The notes under the pieces are model-generated. The model made no database searches. It saw only the letters and a list, made by a program, of their open reading frames with translations, and had not been told where the DNA came from. The position numbers and the translations under genes were made by a program. Below, in pieces: positions 1 through 10,642 of a stretch of 64,000 bases of DNA; position 1 is the first letter of the stretch, and every line of letters starts with the position of its first letter. This stretch comes from an uncultured Alphaproteobacteria bacterium (lineage in GTDB: Bacteria > Pseudomonadota > Alphaproteobacteria > HIMB59 > GCA-002718135), in the NCBI GenBank assembly GCA_902595855.1, contig CACJRY010000001.1, positions 176,182 to 240,181 on the forward strand, written 5' to 3'.

Positions 1-1
1 T

Positions 2-1039
2 GAAGATTATGGTAAAGAAATGCTAAGAATAAAAGATAGAAGTGGCAGAGAGATGTTATATGGCCCAACTAATGAAGAATTAATAACTGATATTTTTCAA
101 TCTTATGTGACCTCCTATAAAGAACTGCCAAAAAATTTATACCATATCCAGTGGAAATTTAGAGATGAAGTAAGGCCTCGCTTTGGTGTTATGAGAGGTA
201 GAGAATTTTTAATGAAAGATAATTATTCCTTTGATTTAAATGAAGAAACAGCAAAGATTTCCTATAACAATATGTTTAAATCATATATTAAAACTTTTCT
301 AAGAATGGGTTTGACCCCAATTTCTCTAAGAGCAGAAACGGGCCCAATAGGTGGAAACTTGAGTCATGAGTTTCAAATATTAGCAAATACAGGTGAAAGC
401 ACTTTATATTATGACAAAGAATTGGAAAGCTTAGATCCTGATAGTCTTGATCCTGAAAAATTACAATCGTATTATGCGGCAGTCGACGATCAACACGATG
501 ACAAAAATTGTCCAATTAAAAAAGAAGATTTGAAAATATCCAAGGGCATTGAGGTTGGCCATATATTTTATTTTGGAACAAAATATTCTGAAAAATTAAA
601 TGCTTTTGTTCAAGATCAAAATGGAAAAAGAATTGCTGTTCATATGGGATCTTATGGAATTGGAGTTTCTAGATTAGTGGGAGCATTAATTGAGGCCAAC
701 CATGACGAAAAAGGAATAAAATGGCCAAAATCTGTAGCCCCCTTTAAGTTGAGTATAGTAAATTTAATGCCTGAAGATCAAAATTGTACCACAATGGCGG
801 AGGATTATTATTCTTATTTTATGAGTCAGAATTTTGATACATTATTTGATGATAGAGATTGTAGTATTGGAAAAAAATTATCTGATAATGATTTAATTGG
901 CATCCCCTTTCAAATTGTAATTGGCAAAAGAGATGTATCACAAGGTGTAGTAGAGATTAAAGATAGATTGTTGGATAAAATTGAAAAGATTAAAACTGAC
1001 GAAGTAAAGAAAATTGTTTTAAAAAAACTTAATTCTTGA
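2..1039 (+). CDS. proS: Prolyl-tRNA synthetase, 5'-truncated by window edge
   Basis: Class II aaRS motifs (EELITDIFQSYVTSYKELPKNLYHIQWKFRDEVRPRFGVMRGREFLMKDNYSFD; GIGVSRLVGALIE); frame open to window start. Confidence 0.95.
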   Translation, partial: EDYGKEMLRIKDRSGREMLYGPTNEELITDIFQSYVTSYKELPKNLYHIQWKFRDEVRPRFGVMRGREFLMKDNYSFDLNEETAKISYNNMFKSYIKTFLRMGLTPISLRAETGPIGGNLSHEFQILANTGESTLYYDKELESLDPDSLDPEKLQSYYAAVDDQHDDKNCPIKKEDLKISKGIEVGHIFYFGTKYSEKLNAFVQDQNGKRIAVHMGSYGIGVSRLVGALIEANHDEKGIKWPKSVAPFKLSIVNLMPEDQNCTTMAEDYYSYFMSQNFDTLFDDRDCSIGKKLSDNDLIGIPFQIVIGKRDVSQGVVEIKDRLLDKIEKIKTDEVKKIVLKKLNS

Positions 1040-2289
1040 TGTTATCCAGATCAGAGATTTTAATAACGAGACGTTTTTTATTCTCAAAAAAAACTGAGGG
1101 TTATGTCTCAATATTTTCATGGTTTTCAATTATTGGTATTTCATTAGGGGTGGCAGCAATAATTATTGTAATGTCAGTCATGAATGGATTTCGATCTAAT
1201 TTGATAGAACGTCTCATAGGTGTAAATTCCCATATAAATATTTATTCAATAAATGAGAAAATAGAAATTAAAGAAATAAAAAAAATAAAAAAGCAATTAG
1301 ATCCTAAAAGTTACAAAGAAGTATTTTCATCTATCGAAACCCAAGGCTTAATTATAAGTGACAATACTTCAAAGGGTGTAATAATGAGGGCTTATGATAA
1401 AATGAACACCGAACATTATTTGTATAAAAAAACTATTACAAAAAAAATTTCTCAAATTGGTTTTAATAAAATCATTATTGGAGATGCACTAGCAAAAGAA
1501 TTAAATTTAAAAATAGGTGATAAAATTAAAATAGCTGTACCTAAAGCAGATAGCTCTTTACTCGGCAATATTCCAAGATTTAAAACTTTGAAAATTGATG
1601 GAATATTTGATTTTGGAATGTTTGAGTACGACTCTAATCTTGTTTTCATTTCTTTAGAACTTGCTAGGAAATTGCTTTTATTTGAAGACAGCGTTTTTAA
1701 TAGGCTTGAGTTTTACTTATATGATCCATTAAAAATAAATAATTTTGAAATGGCTTTAAATTCCATAATTAAAGATAATAATCTTAATTATTATTCACTA
1801 TCTTGGCTTGATAGAAATTCATCCTTAATGAATGCTCTAAAAGTAGAAAAAAATGTAATGTTCTTGATTTTAGCTTTAATTGTAATTGTTGCTTCTATGA
1901 ATATAATTTCTGGACTAATTATATATGTTAAAGAAAAAAATAAAGATATCGCAATTTTAAAAACATTAGGCTTTAGTAATTATAGTCTTTTAAAAATTTT
2001 TTTTTCTATTGGTCTAACTATAGGATTAATTGGTACAATTTCAGGCACAATCCTTGGCATAATTATCACTGAGAACTTAATAATAATACAAAACTTTCTT
2101 GAAAAATTACTTGATACAAAACTTTTTGCTGAAGAAATATATTTTTTGTCAACACTACCTTCAGATGTAAAATATGAAGAGGTCTCATTTGTATTTATTA
2201 TATCTATAATTATTACTATACTATCTACAATATTTCCAGCGATTAGAGCTTCTAATATTGATCCAATTGTTTCGTTGAAAAATGAGTAA
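1036..2289 (+). CDS. lolE: Lipoprotein-releasing ABC transporter permease LolC/LolE family
   Basis: MacB/FtsX-like permease with four TM segments, GISLGVAAIIIVMSVMNGF motif; followed by lolD. Confidence 0.88.
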   Translation: MMLSRSEILITRRFLFSKKTEGYVSIFSWFSIIGISLGVAAIIIVMSVMNGFRSNLIERLIGVNSHINIYSINEKIEIKEIKKIKKQLDPKSYKEVFSSIETQGLIISDNTSKGVIMRAYDKMNTEHYLYKKTITKKISQIGFNKIIIGDALAKELNLKIGDKIKIAVPKADSSLLGNIPRFKTLKIDGIFDFGMFEYDSNLVFISLELARKLLLFEDSVFNRLEFYLYDPLKINNFEMALNSIIKDNNLNYYSLSWLDRNSSLMNALKVEKNVMFLILALIVIVASMNIISGLIIYVKEKNKDIAILKTLGFSNYSLLKIFFSIGLTIGLIGTISGTILGIIITENLIIIQNFLEKLLDTKLFAEEIYFLSTLPSDVKYEEVSFVFIISIIITILSTIFPAIRASNIDPIVSLKNE

Positions 2290-2962
2290 CTTAATAGAAA
2301 TCAAAAACTTAAAAAAAATATATAATGTATCAGACAATAATAAATTATTATTATTTGAAAATTTAAATTTTAACATTCCTAGAAATAGTATTACTTCAAT
2401 AATAGGGCCATCAGGATGTGGAAAGTCTACTTTATTAAATATACTTGGGCTTTTAGATTTTAGTTTTGAAGGAGATTATTTTTTTGATGGTATTTCAATT
2501 AAACAAATTAATGACAATCAAATAAATAAAATAAGAAATCAAAAAATAGGTTTTGTGCACCAGTTCTTTCATTTAATTCCAGAATTAACTGTTATGGAAA
2601 ATGTAATATTACCAGCTTTAGTTGATAAAGATAATATTACAAAAATAAATAATGATGCTAATGATTTATTAAAAACTTTTGAAATTTATGATAAAAAAAA
2701 TATGAAACCTAACAAGCTATCAGGTGGAGAACAGCAAAGAGTAGCTATTGCAAGATCACTTATTAATAAACCAAATTTTATTTTAGCTGATGAAATGACT
2801 GGCAATTTAGATGAAAAAACATCTGATGAAATTATTAATTTTTTTTTAAAATTTGTAACGAATCATAATATATCTCTAATGTACGTCACTCATAATCAAA
2901 TATATGCAGATATGGCTAAAACTAAATATGAACTTAAAAATAAAAATTTATTTTTAAAATGA
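2282..2962 (+). CDS. lolD: Lipoprotein-releasing ABC transporter ATP-binding protein LolD
   Basis: Walker A GPSGCGKST, signature LSGGEQQRVAIAR, Walker B ILADEMTGNLD. Confidence 0.92.
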   Translation: MSNLIEIKNLKKIYNVSDNNKLLLFENLNFNIPRNSITSIIGPSGCGKSTLLNILGLLDFSFEGDYFFDGISIKQINDNQINKIRNQKIGFVHQFFHLIPELTVMENVILPALVDKDNITKINNDANDLLKTFEIYDKKNMKPNKLSGGEQQRVAIARSLINKPNFILADEMTGNLDEKTSDEIINFFLKFVTNHNISLMYVTHNQIYADMAKTKYELKNKNLFLK

Positions 2963-5900
2963 AAAAACCTTTTATTCATTTAAGATGTTTGTCCTCTTAC
3001 TCACTTTCGGAAAGTACACTTAAAATACAAAAGTTAGTTCAAATAGCAAAAAATAATCATATGCCTGCCTTGGCTATAACTGACAATAATAATATGTTTG
3101 GAGTATTTGAATTTGCTCAAGAATGTATAAAGAATAACATCCAACCAATAATTGGTACATCAATAAACTTAATCGATGTTAAAATTAAAAATAAGGTTTC
3201 TCAATTATCTTTTTTAGTAAAAAATGAAATAGGTTATAAAAATTTAATATATCTAAGCTCTTTATCATATTTAAAAAAAAACAATGATATAGGTATTTCG
3301 TTATCTGATCTAGAAGGTCATAGTGAAGGATTGTTTTGTTTCTTAGGTGGAGAATTTAATCCTCTATTAATTCTTCATAAGCAAAATAAAAAAACTCATA
3401 ATTTAATTACAAAATTACAGGAATTTTTTAAAAATACCTTATTGTTTGAGCTGCAAAGAATTAATGATACTGAATTAGATTTATTTGAAGATGAGTTAAT
3501 AAAATTATCTAATGAATTTAATATACCTTTAATTGGCACAAATAATATAAAATTTGGTGAGGTTAGTGATTTTCAAGCACATGATGCTTTATTATGTGTA
3601 GCTCAAAAAACAACTATAAATAACGGAAACAGAAATACATCGAATAATCAAATATCCTTTAAAAGTAGCGATCAGATGATTGAACTATTTAGTGAAGTTC
3701 CTGAAATTATCGAAAACAATTTTAATGTATCTATATCATGTAGTTATTACCCTCGAGAAGTTTTGCCAAAATTACCAAAATTTAAAAATAATTTAAATTT
3801 ATCAGAAGGGGAATTGTTAATTAAATTATCAGTCAGTGGTCTTAAAAAAAGATTTAAAGAAACTAAAATTTTAGAACAAAAAAAATATGAAGATAGATTA
3901 AATTATGAAATCGAAATTATTAATAAGATGGGATTTGCAGGATATTTTTTAATTGTCTCTGATTTTGTTAATTGGGCTAAAGATCATCATATACCAGTTG
4001 GACCTGGAAGAGGATCTGGAGCTGGTAGTGTTGCTGCTTGGGCATTGGCTATAACTGATCTAGATCCAATTAAATATAGTTTATTATTTGAGAGGTTTTT
4101 AAATCCAGAACGTGTATCAATGCCAGATTTTGATATCGACTTTTGTCAAATCCGAAGAGATGAAGTTATTGATTATGTGAATCACAAATATGGTAAAGAC
4201 TCTGTCGCACATATTATTACATTTGGAACTTTGGCTTCTAGAGCAGCAGTTAGAGATATAGGTAGAGTTTTAGAGGTACCTTATGGCGAAGTTGATATGT
4301 TTGCTAAATTAATTCCTTTTAATCCAGGAAGTCCATTAACATTAGCAGAATCAATAAAATCAGAAAAATCATTAAGAGATATCATTGATACAGATGAAAC
4401 TCTATCCAATGTTGTTGATATTAGTCTAAAATTAGAGGGTGTTCATCGTCATGCATCAACACATGCTGCAGGAGTAGTTATAGGTGATACAAGTTTAAGC
4501 AACATAGTACCTTTGTATAAGGATCCAAACACAGAAACAAATGCTACACAATTTTCTATGAAATATGTAGAAAAAGCAGGTTTAGTCAAATTTGATTTTT
4601 TAGGATTAACAACACTATCGATTATTAATGAAACCGTTAGTTTGATTAAAAATGAAATTCCTGAATTTTCACTTAAGGAAATTCCATTAGATGACTTCAA
4701 AACATTTCAGCAACTTAGCAGAGGTAATGCAGTAGGAGTTTTTCAATTGGAAAGCAATGGTATGAGTAGTGTTTTAAAGCAACTACAACCTGATAAATTT
4801 GAAGAAATTATTGCAGTTGTAGCCCTTTTTCGACCTGGTCCAATGGATAATATTCCTTCTTTTTGTAATCGTAAACATGGAAGGGAAGAAATACAATACA
4901 TTCATCCAATGCTAAAAGATGTTCTTAGGGAAACATATGGGATTATTGTTTATCAAGAACAAGTTATGCAAATAGCACAAGTTCTCTCTAATTATTCTTT
5001 AGGTGAAGCTGATTTGTTAAGGAGAGCTATGGGTAAAAAAATTCAAAGTGAAATGGATGACCAAAAAAACAGATTCATTCAAGGTGCTCTAAAAAATAGT
5101 ATAAACGAAAAGGAAGCTTCAAAAATTTTTGATCTTGTCGACAAATTTGCAGGATATGGGTTCAATAAAAGTCATGCTGCAGGATATGCTCTAATTTCTT
5201 ACCAAACTGCATATCTAAAGGCAAACTTTCCTCATGAATTTATGACAGCTACATTAAATTTTTCAATCGATAGAACTGATAAGATAATTTCATTAAAGCA
5301 AGAATTAGAAAAACTAGAGATATCATTTTTAAAGCCGGATATAAATTTTTCAGAAGAAAAATTTACTATTGAAAAACATAATGAAAAAAAATCAATAAGA
5401 TTTGGATTAAGTGCTGTCAAAGGAGTAGGAGCTAAATCTATAAAATCTGTAGTTTCAGATAGAGAAAATAATGGTAAATTTAAATCAGTAATAGATTTTT
5501 TGAAAAGAGTTGATGGAGAGGTAATTAATAAACGACAGCTTGAAAAATTGATACAATCAGGTTCACTTGACTCAGTTGATCAAAATAGATCAAAACTTTT
5601 TTATAATGTACCTCAATTTGTAAATTTGTTTGGTTCTAATAATTCTCAAATTAATCAAAATTTACTTTTTGAAGAGCAAGAGATTTCATTTGAAGATAAA
5701 AATCTTTTCAATCAAAAAATTCCAGAATGGAAATCAAGTGAAACACTTAAAAATGAGTTAGAGGTAGTAGGTTTTTATTTTAGTGATCATCCACTTAAGC
5801 ATTATCCTAAAGAGTTTTTCAAAATACAAAATATTATTTTATTTAATGAAATTGATTTAACACAAAGTAAAAAAAATATTAGATTGTGTGGTTCAGTTTT

Positions 5901-6357
5901 GGATATTAAAGAAAGATCTAACAAAGATGGTAGAAAGTATGCTTTTATAACAGTTTCAGAAATAAATTTACAATATGAATTATCAATTTTTAGTGAAAAT
6001 TTAGGCAAATATAGATACCTATTAAAAGAAGGAAATTTACTAATCTTTGATATTGATATACTTGTCAATAATAATGAGCCAAGATATGTGATTAGATCTA
6101 TTAAACAATTAGATAGTGAATTCAATATTTTAGAAAAAAAAATAGATATCTTCATAGATTCAGATAAACTAATTGAATACAAAGATGAACTTTTTACTTC
6201 ATCACAATCTCAAAAAAGCAAGATTTCAATCTATGTAAATATTGATGAAAAACTTATAAATTTTAGCTCAAACAAAAAATATAATTTAAAGTCATATAAA
6301 TACTTAGATCAGCTAAAAAATTCAAAAAAACTTGATTACAATTTAGATATTTCTTGA
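2959..6357 (+). CDS. dnaE: DNA polymerase III subunit alpha
   Basis: 1132 aa, PHP domain start, PDFDIDFCQIRRDEVIDYV, GPGRGSGAGS motifs. Confidence 0.97.
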   Translation: MKKPFIHLRCLSSYSLSESTLKIQKLVQIAKNNHMPALAITDNNNMFGVFEFAQECIKNNIQPIIGTSINLIDVKIKNKVSQLSFLVKNEIGYKNLIYLSSLSYLKKNNDIGISLSDLEGHSEGLFCFLGGEFNPLLILHKQNKKTHNLITKLQEFFKNTLLFELQRINDTELDLFEDELIKLSNEFNIPLIGTNNIKFGEVSDFQAHDALLCVAQKTTINNGNRNTSNNQISFKSSDQMIELFSEVPEIIENNFNVSISCSYYPREVLPKLPKFKNNLNLSEGELLIKLSVSGLKKRFKETKILEQKKYEDRLNYEIEIINKMGFAGYFLIVSDFVNWAKDHHIPVGPGRGSGAGSVAAWALAITDLDPIKYSLLFERFLNPERVSMPDFDIDFCQIRRDEVIDYVNHKYGKDSVAHIITFGTLASRAAVRDIGRVLEVPYGEVDMFAKLIPFNPGSPLTLAESIKSEKSLRDIIDTDETLSNVVDISLKLEGVHRHASTHAAGVVIGDTSLSNIVPLYKDPNTETNATQFSMKYVEKAGLVKFDFLGLTTLSIINETVSLIKNEIPEFSLKEIPLDDFKTFQQLSRGNAVGVFQLESNGMSSVLKQLQPDKFEEIIAVVALFRPGPMDNIPSFCNRKHGREEIQYIHPMLKDVLRETYGIIVYQEQVMQIAQVLSNYSLGEADLLRRAMGKKIQSEMDDQKNRFIQGALKNSINEKEASKIFDLVDKFAGYGFNKSHAAGYALISYQTAYLKANFPHEFMTATLNFSIDRTDKIISLKQELEKLEISFLKPDINFSEEKFTIEKHNEKKSIRFGLSAVKGVGAKSIKSVVSDRENNGKFKSVIDFLKRVDGEVINKRQLEKLIQSGSLDSVDQNRSKLFYNVPQFVNLFGSNNSQINQNLLFEEQEISFEDKNLFNQKIPEWKSSETLKNELEVVGFYFSDHPLKHYPKEFFKIQNIILFNEIDLTQSKKNIRLCGSVLDIKERSNKDGRKYAFITVSEINLQYELSIFSENLGKYRYLLKEGNLLIFDIDILVNNNEPRYVIRSIKQLDSEFNILEKKIDIFIDSDKLIEYKDELFTSSQSQKSKISIYVNIDEKLINFSSNKKYNLKSYKYLDQLKNSKKLDYNLDIS

Positions 6358-6403
6358 AAATATATGGTTTTTCATTAAAGGACGTATCAAAAAAAAACTA
6401 GCA

Positions 6404-6449
6404 CACAGAAAAAACCGGTGTTTTTGTTTCTGTGGAGGTTTAACCGGAG
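6404..6449 (+). promoter_or_regulatory. Candidate structured rpsB leader: 8-bp stem (6404-6411/6427-6434) with loop CCGGT (6415-6419) complementary to ACCGG (6443-6447) overlapping the Shine-Dalgarno
   Basis: Perfect CACAGAAA/TTTCTGTG inverted repeat just upstream of rpsB ATG; GC-rich patch in AT-rich DNA; 5-bp pseudoknot complementarity. Confidence 0.6.
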
Positions 6450-6455
6450 AAAATT

Positions 6456-7217
6456 ATGAAATTACCTGAAATTAAAGTTGAAGATCTTCTAGAAGCAGGT
6501 GTCCACTTTGGTCACAATGTGAGAAGATGGAATCCAAAAATGGAGCAATATATTTTTGGTGTTAGAAACAATATCCATATTTTTGATTTAAGAATAACAG
6601 TTGAAGCGATTAATAACGCTCTTGTAAAACTTCATGAGACAGTAAGCAGATCTGGAAAAGTACTTTTTGTAGGTACAAAAAAACAGTGTTCAGAAATAGT
6701 TAAAGAATTAGCGTCTATAAATAATAATTTTTTTGTTAATAAAAGATGGTTAGGTGGAACATTAACAAACTGGAAAACTATCTCAAATTCAATTGAAAGG
6801 TTGAATACTTTAGAAGTTAATTTAAATGATCCAGCTTATGCAAATAGCATATCAAAAAAAGAATTACTTCAATTGACAAGAGAAAAAGAAAAGCTTCATT
6901 TAAATTTAGGAGGAATTAAGGATCTTAATGGTAAACCAGATTTAATAGTAATATTTGATGTACTTAAGGATAAACTCGCAGTTTTAGAAGCTAAAAAACT
7001 AAATATTCCAATCATTGGCATTGTAGATACGAATGCAGATCCAGACTCTATCGATTACATAATACCTGGAAATGATGATGCAATTAGATCAATTAATATT
7101 TATAAAAATTATTTTTTACAAACTATCGAAGATGCAAGTGCATTTCAGGATAAGCAAGAGACAAATTTAGATGAAGTTTCAAAAGATAAAGGTAAAAAAA
7201 TGGAGAAATCTAAATGA
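6456..7217 (+). CDS. rpsB: 30S ribosomal protein S2
   Basis: [32 protein letters not shown] motifs. Confidence 0.97.
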   Translation: MKLPEIKVEDLLEAGVHFGHNVRRWNPKMEQYIFGVRNNIHIFDLRITVEAINNALVKLHETVSRSGKVLFVGTKKQCSEIVKELASINNNFFVNKRWLGGTLTNWKTISNSIERLNTLEVNLNDPAYANSISKKELLQLTREKEKLHLNLGGIKDLNGKPDLIVIFDVLKDKLAVLEAKKLNIPIIGIVDTNADPDSIDYIIPGNDDAIRSINIYKNYFLQTIEDASAFQDKQETNLDEVSKDKGKKMEKSK

Positions 7218-8074
7218 CTGACAACCTAGCATTAGTAAAAGAGTTAAGAGATAAAACTGGAGCAGGTTTCTTAGATTGTAAAGAAGCTTTAGCTAATAAC
7301 AATGGCAATATAGAAAATGCAATTGATCACTTAAGAAAAAAAGGCCTAGCAAAAGCCTCAAAAAAATCTTCGAGAGAGGCTAACGAAGGAGCAGTTGGTT
7401 TTTTTGAAAATCAAGATATTTGCATATTGATTAAAGTTAATTCTGAGACTGATTTTGCAGCCAAAGGAGATACTTTTTTAGATTTTGTTGATTACTTAGG
7501 TAAAAATTTGCTAGAATTAAATAACTTGAGTCTTAACCTAGAGAGTTTTTTAGGTACCAAAATTTCCTCAAAGACAGTTAAGGAAATTGTTGATGAAATG
7601 ATTGCAAAAATTGGAGAAAATATTGTTATATCTGATTTAAGAATTTTCGATAAAAAAAATGCTAGCTTATCTTTTTATGTTCATAACGCGTATAGAAAAA
7701 ATATTGGAAAAATCATCTCTATATTAAAATATTCTTCAAACTCAAATGAAAAAAATATTCAAATTTTTGCAAAAAATTTGTGTATGCACATAGCTGCTTT
7801 AAAACCAGATGCAATAGATGAAAACAATCTTGATAAAGCAATTATAGATAAAGAATTAAATGTGCAAAAAGAATTAATAGCTAGCTCAGGAAAGCCAGAA
7901 AATGTAATGGAAAAAATTATAGAGGGTAAAATGAAAAAGTTTTACTCTGAAGTAACATTATTAAATCAAAGTTTTGTTTTGGACCCTGATAAAACTGTCA
8001 AAGATATAATTAACCATGACTATAAAGAAATAAACTTTGATATTAAAATGTTCAATTTCATTAGTTTAACTTAA
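7214..8074 (+). CDS. tsf: Elongation factor Ts
   Basis: [19 protein letters not shown]; follows rpsB. Confidence 0.96.
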   Translation: MTDNLALVKELRDKTGAGFLDCKEALANNNGNIENAIDHLRKKGLAKASKKSSREANEGAVGFFENQDICILIKVNSETDFAAKGDTFLDFVDYLGKNLLELNNLSLNLESFLGTKISSKTVKEIVDEMIAKIGENIVISDLRIFDKKNASLSFYVHNAYRKNIGKIISILKYSSNSNEKNIQIFAKNLCMHIAALKPDAIDENNLDKAIIDKELNVQKELIASSGKPENVMEKIIEGKMKKFYSEVTLLNQSFVLDPDKTVKDIINHDYKEINFDIKMFNFISLT

Positions 8075-8775
8075 TGAATAAAAGAATTCTTTTGAAACTT
8101 TCTGGAGAAGCCTTAATGGGAAAATCACCTTATGGTATAGATGTTTCAACAATTAACACAATAGCAAAGGAAGTGAAAAAAATTTATAAATTAGGATATC
8201 AGATATGTATTATAATTGGAGGAGGTAATATCTTTAGAGGTATTAAAGGTGCCTCTGAAGGAATTGATAGATCAACATCAGATTATATGGGAATGTTAGC
8301 CACAGTTATGAATGCTTTATCTTTTCAGAGCTGTTTAGAAAAAATAAAAATTCCTACTAGAGTGCAAAGTGCAATAAACATGTCACAGGTAGCAGAGCCA
8401 TACATAAAAAGAAAAGCAGTTAGGCATCTTGAAAAAAAACGTATCGTAATTTTTGCAGCAGGTACTGGTAATCCATTTTTTTCTACAGATACTGCGGCTG
8501 CATTAAGGGCTTCTGAAATGAATTGCTCAATGATTATAAAGGCAACTAAGGTAGATGGCATTTATGATAAAGATCCAATTAAATTTAAAAATGCTAAATT
8601 ATTAAAAAATATTTCTTATAACGAAGTAATTAATAAAAATTTAAGAGTAATGGATTTAACTGCTATAAGTCTAGCAAAAGAGTCAAGTATTCCAATCATT
8701 GTCACGAATATTTTTAAGGATAATTCATTAATAACTGCTTTGAAACAAAAAGGAAAATATAGTAAAATAAGTTAA
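8074..8775 (+). CDS. pyrH: UMP kinase
   Basis: LLKLSGEALMG, IIGGGNIFRG, GTGNPFFSTDTAAALRA. Confidence 0.97.
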   Translation: MNKRILLKLSGEALMGKSPYGIDVSTINTIAKEVKKIYKLGYQICIIIGGGNIFRGIKGASEGIDRSTSDYMGMLATVMNALSFQSCLEKIKIPTRVQSAINMSQVAEPYIKRKAVRHLEKKRIVIFAAGTGNPFFSTDTAAALRASEMNCSMIIKATKVDGIYDKDPIKFKNAKLLKNISYNEVINKNLRVMDLTAISLAKESSIPIIVTNIFKDNSLITALKQKGKYSKIS

Positions 8776-8776
8776 T

Positions 8777-9322
8777 ATGATTGATCAATTAAATACAAAA
8801 ATGATGAATTCAGTCAACCATCTTGAAAAAGAATTTAATACAATTAGAACTTCTAGAGCCAACCCATCTATGCTAGATAACATTTTTGTAGATGCTTATG
8901 GAAGTAAAACTCCCTTAAATCAACTTGGCAATATTTCTACTCCAGATCCAAGCACTATTACAATTCAGGTATGGGATAGTTCAATAATTAAAAATATTGA
9001 AAATGCAATTTTAGATTCAGGTCTAGGTATTAACCCTCAAATCGATGGCCAAATAATTAGATTGCCAATTCCTAAATTAAGTGAGGAAAGAAGAGAGGAG
9101 CTCTCAAAGATTGCTGCCAAATATGCAGAAAACTCGAAAATTGTAATCAGAAATATCAGAAGGGATTTTATAGAAACTCAAAAGGAATTAAAAAAAAATA
9201 GTGAATTATCAGAAGACGATTTAAAAAAAATCATCAATGATGTGCAAAAAATGACTGATAATAGCATTGAAAAAATAGATGAGTTATTAAAGTTAAAAAA
9301 AGAAGATATATTGAAAGTATAA
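8777..9322 (+). CDS. frr: Ribosome recycling factor
   Basis: RTSRANPSMLDNIFVDAYGSKTPLNQLGNIS; order pyrH-frr. Confidence 0.96.
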   Translation: MIDQLNTKMMNSVNHLEKEFNTIRTSRANPSMLDNIFVDAYGSKTPLNQLGNISTPDPSTITIQVWDSSIIKNIENAILDSGLGINPQIDGQIIRLPIPKLSEERREELSKIAAKYAENSKIVIRNIRRDFIETQKELKKNSELSEDDLKKIINDVQKMTDNSIEKIDELLKLKKEDILKV

Positions 9323-9324
9323 TC

Positions 9325-10020
9325 TTGATAAAAAATAATCCTATTAACCATCTATCTATAATTTTAGATGGAAATAAAAGATGGGCAAAAATTAAAAATC
9401 AACCAATTAAAGAAGCATATGGTGTTGGAATAAACAACGTATTAAAAATTTCAGAAAAGTTAATTGAAAAAAAAGTTAAATATTTCTCAGTTTTTGCTTT
9501 ATCTACAGAAAATTTAAAGAGAAAATCTGTTAATATTATTTTTAAATCTATTTTTGAAGAATTTTCAATATTTTTAAACAAAATCACAATTGATAAATCA
9601 ATAAAAATAAAAGTAATAGGGGAAAGGGCTAATTTACCAGATAAATTAAAAGAAATTATTAATGAGGCTGAAATTAAAACTATGAAAAATAAAAAACTAA
9701 CTTTAATTTTAGCTTTTAATTATGGATTTAAAAGTGAACTTAATTCGGTTTTTAAAAAAGTTTACGAAGAAATTAAGAATAAGAAAAAATTTAAATTAGA
9801 AAATTCTGATTTGAATAAGTTTTTTTATTTAGGTGATACCCCAGATCCAGATATTTTGATAAGGACAGGTGGATTTAAAAGATTAAGCAATTATTTAATG
9901 TATAATCTTTGCTATACAGAGCTATTTTTTACTAAAACTTTATGGCCAGATTTTAATATTTATGAATTAGATGAAATTTTTACTGAATTCAAAAAAATAA
10001 AAAGAAATTATGGATTATAA
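9325..10020 (+). CDS. uppS: Isoprenyl (undecaprenyl) diphosphate synthase
   Basis: SIILDGNKRWAK motif, DPDILIRTGG. Confidence 0.93.
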   Translation: MIKNNPINHLSIILDGNKRWAKIKNQPIKEAYGVGINNVLKISEKLIEKKVKYFSVFALSTENLKRKSVNIIFKSIFEEFSIFLNKITIDKSIKIKVIGERANLPDKLKEIINEAEIKTMKNKKLTLILAFNYGFKSELNSVFKKVYEEIKNKKKFKLENSDLNKFFYLGDTPDPDILIRTGGFKRLSNYLMYNLCYTELFFTKTLWPDFNIYELDEIFTEFKKIKRNYGL

Positions 10021-10642
10021 GAATTTTCTAAATAGAGTTTTGTTTTCAATTTTATTCTTAATTATTTATTTTATTCTTTTTTTTAATTATTCTGACTCTA
10101 TTTTTTATTTTGTTACTTTAATTTATCTCATAACTTTAATTGAAGTATTAATCTATTTTAATAGAATGAAATTTATACTTATTTTTTATTTGGTATTTTC
10201 ATATTTATTCTTAATATTATATTTTAGATATAGTTTTGACCTTTATGAATTTACATTCATAATATTGTGCATTTCTTGTTTCGATTCATTTAGCTATTTA
10301 GCTGGAAAAATATTAGGTAAAAATAAAATTTTTTATAAAATTAGTCCAAATAAAACGTATGAGGGTCTTTTAGGTGGAATATTGATCACAAATTCTATTT
10401 TTTTACTAATTTATTTATTTATGGATTATTTAAATTATTTAACACAATTTGATTTGATTATTTTAATTAACATAATTATTTGTTTTTCTTTTTTTGGAGA
10501 TTTATTACAATCCTATTTTAAACGTTTGAATAATCTTAAAGATTCAAGCAATTTTGTTCCTGGACATGGGGGTTTTTTTGATAGATTTGATAGTTTTTTA
10601 TTAGTAATTATTCCTATTGGTTTATTAACTCAGTTTTATTAA
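10010..10642 (+). CDS. cdsA: Phosphatidate cytidylyltransferase
   Basis: Multi-TM protein with SPNKTYEGLLGG and GDLLQSYFKRLNNLKDSSNFVPGHGGFFDRFDS signature. Confidence 0.92.
   Translation: MDYKNFLNRVLFSILFLIIYFILFFNYSDSIFYFVTLIYLITLIEVLIYFNRMKFILIFYLVFSYLFLILYFRYSFDLYEFTFIILCISCFDSFSYLAGKILGKNKIFYKISPNKTYEGLLGGILITNSIFLLIYLFMDYLNYLTQFDLIILINIIICFSFFGDLLQSYFKRLNNLKDSSNFVPGHGGFFDRFDSFLLVIIPIGLLTQFY

Noticed and set aside
5802-6182. 126-aa antisense ORF within dnaE
   Set aside because: Antisense to conserved polymerase coding sequence; composition artefact of AT-rich DNA.
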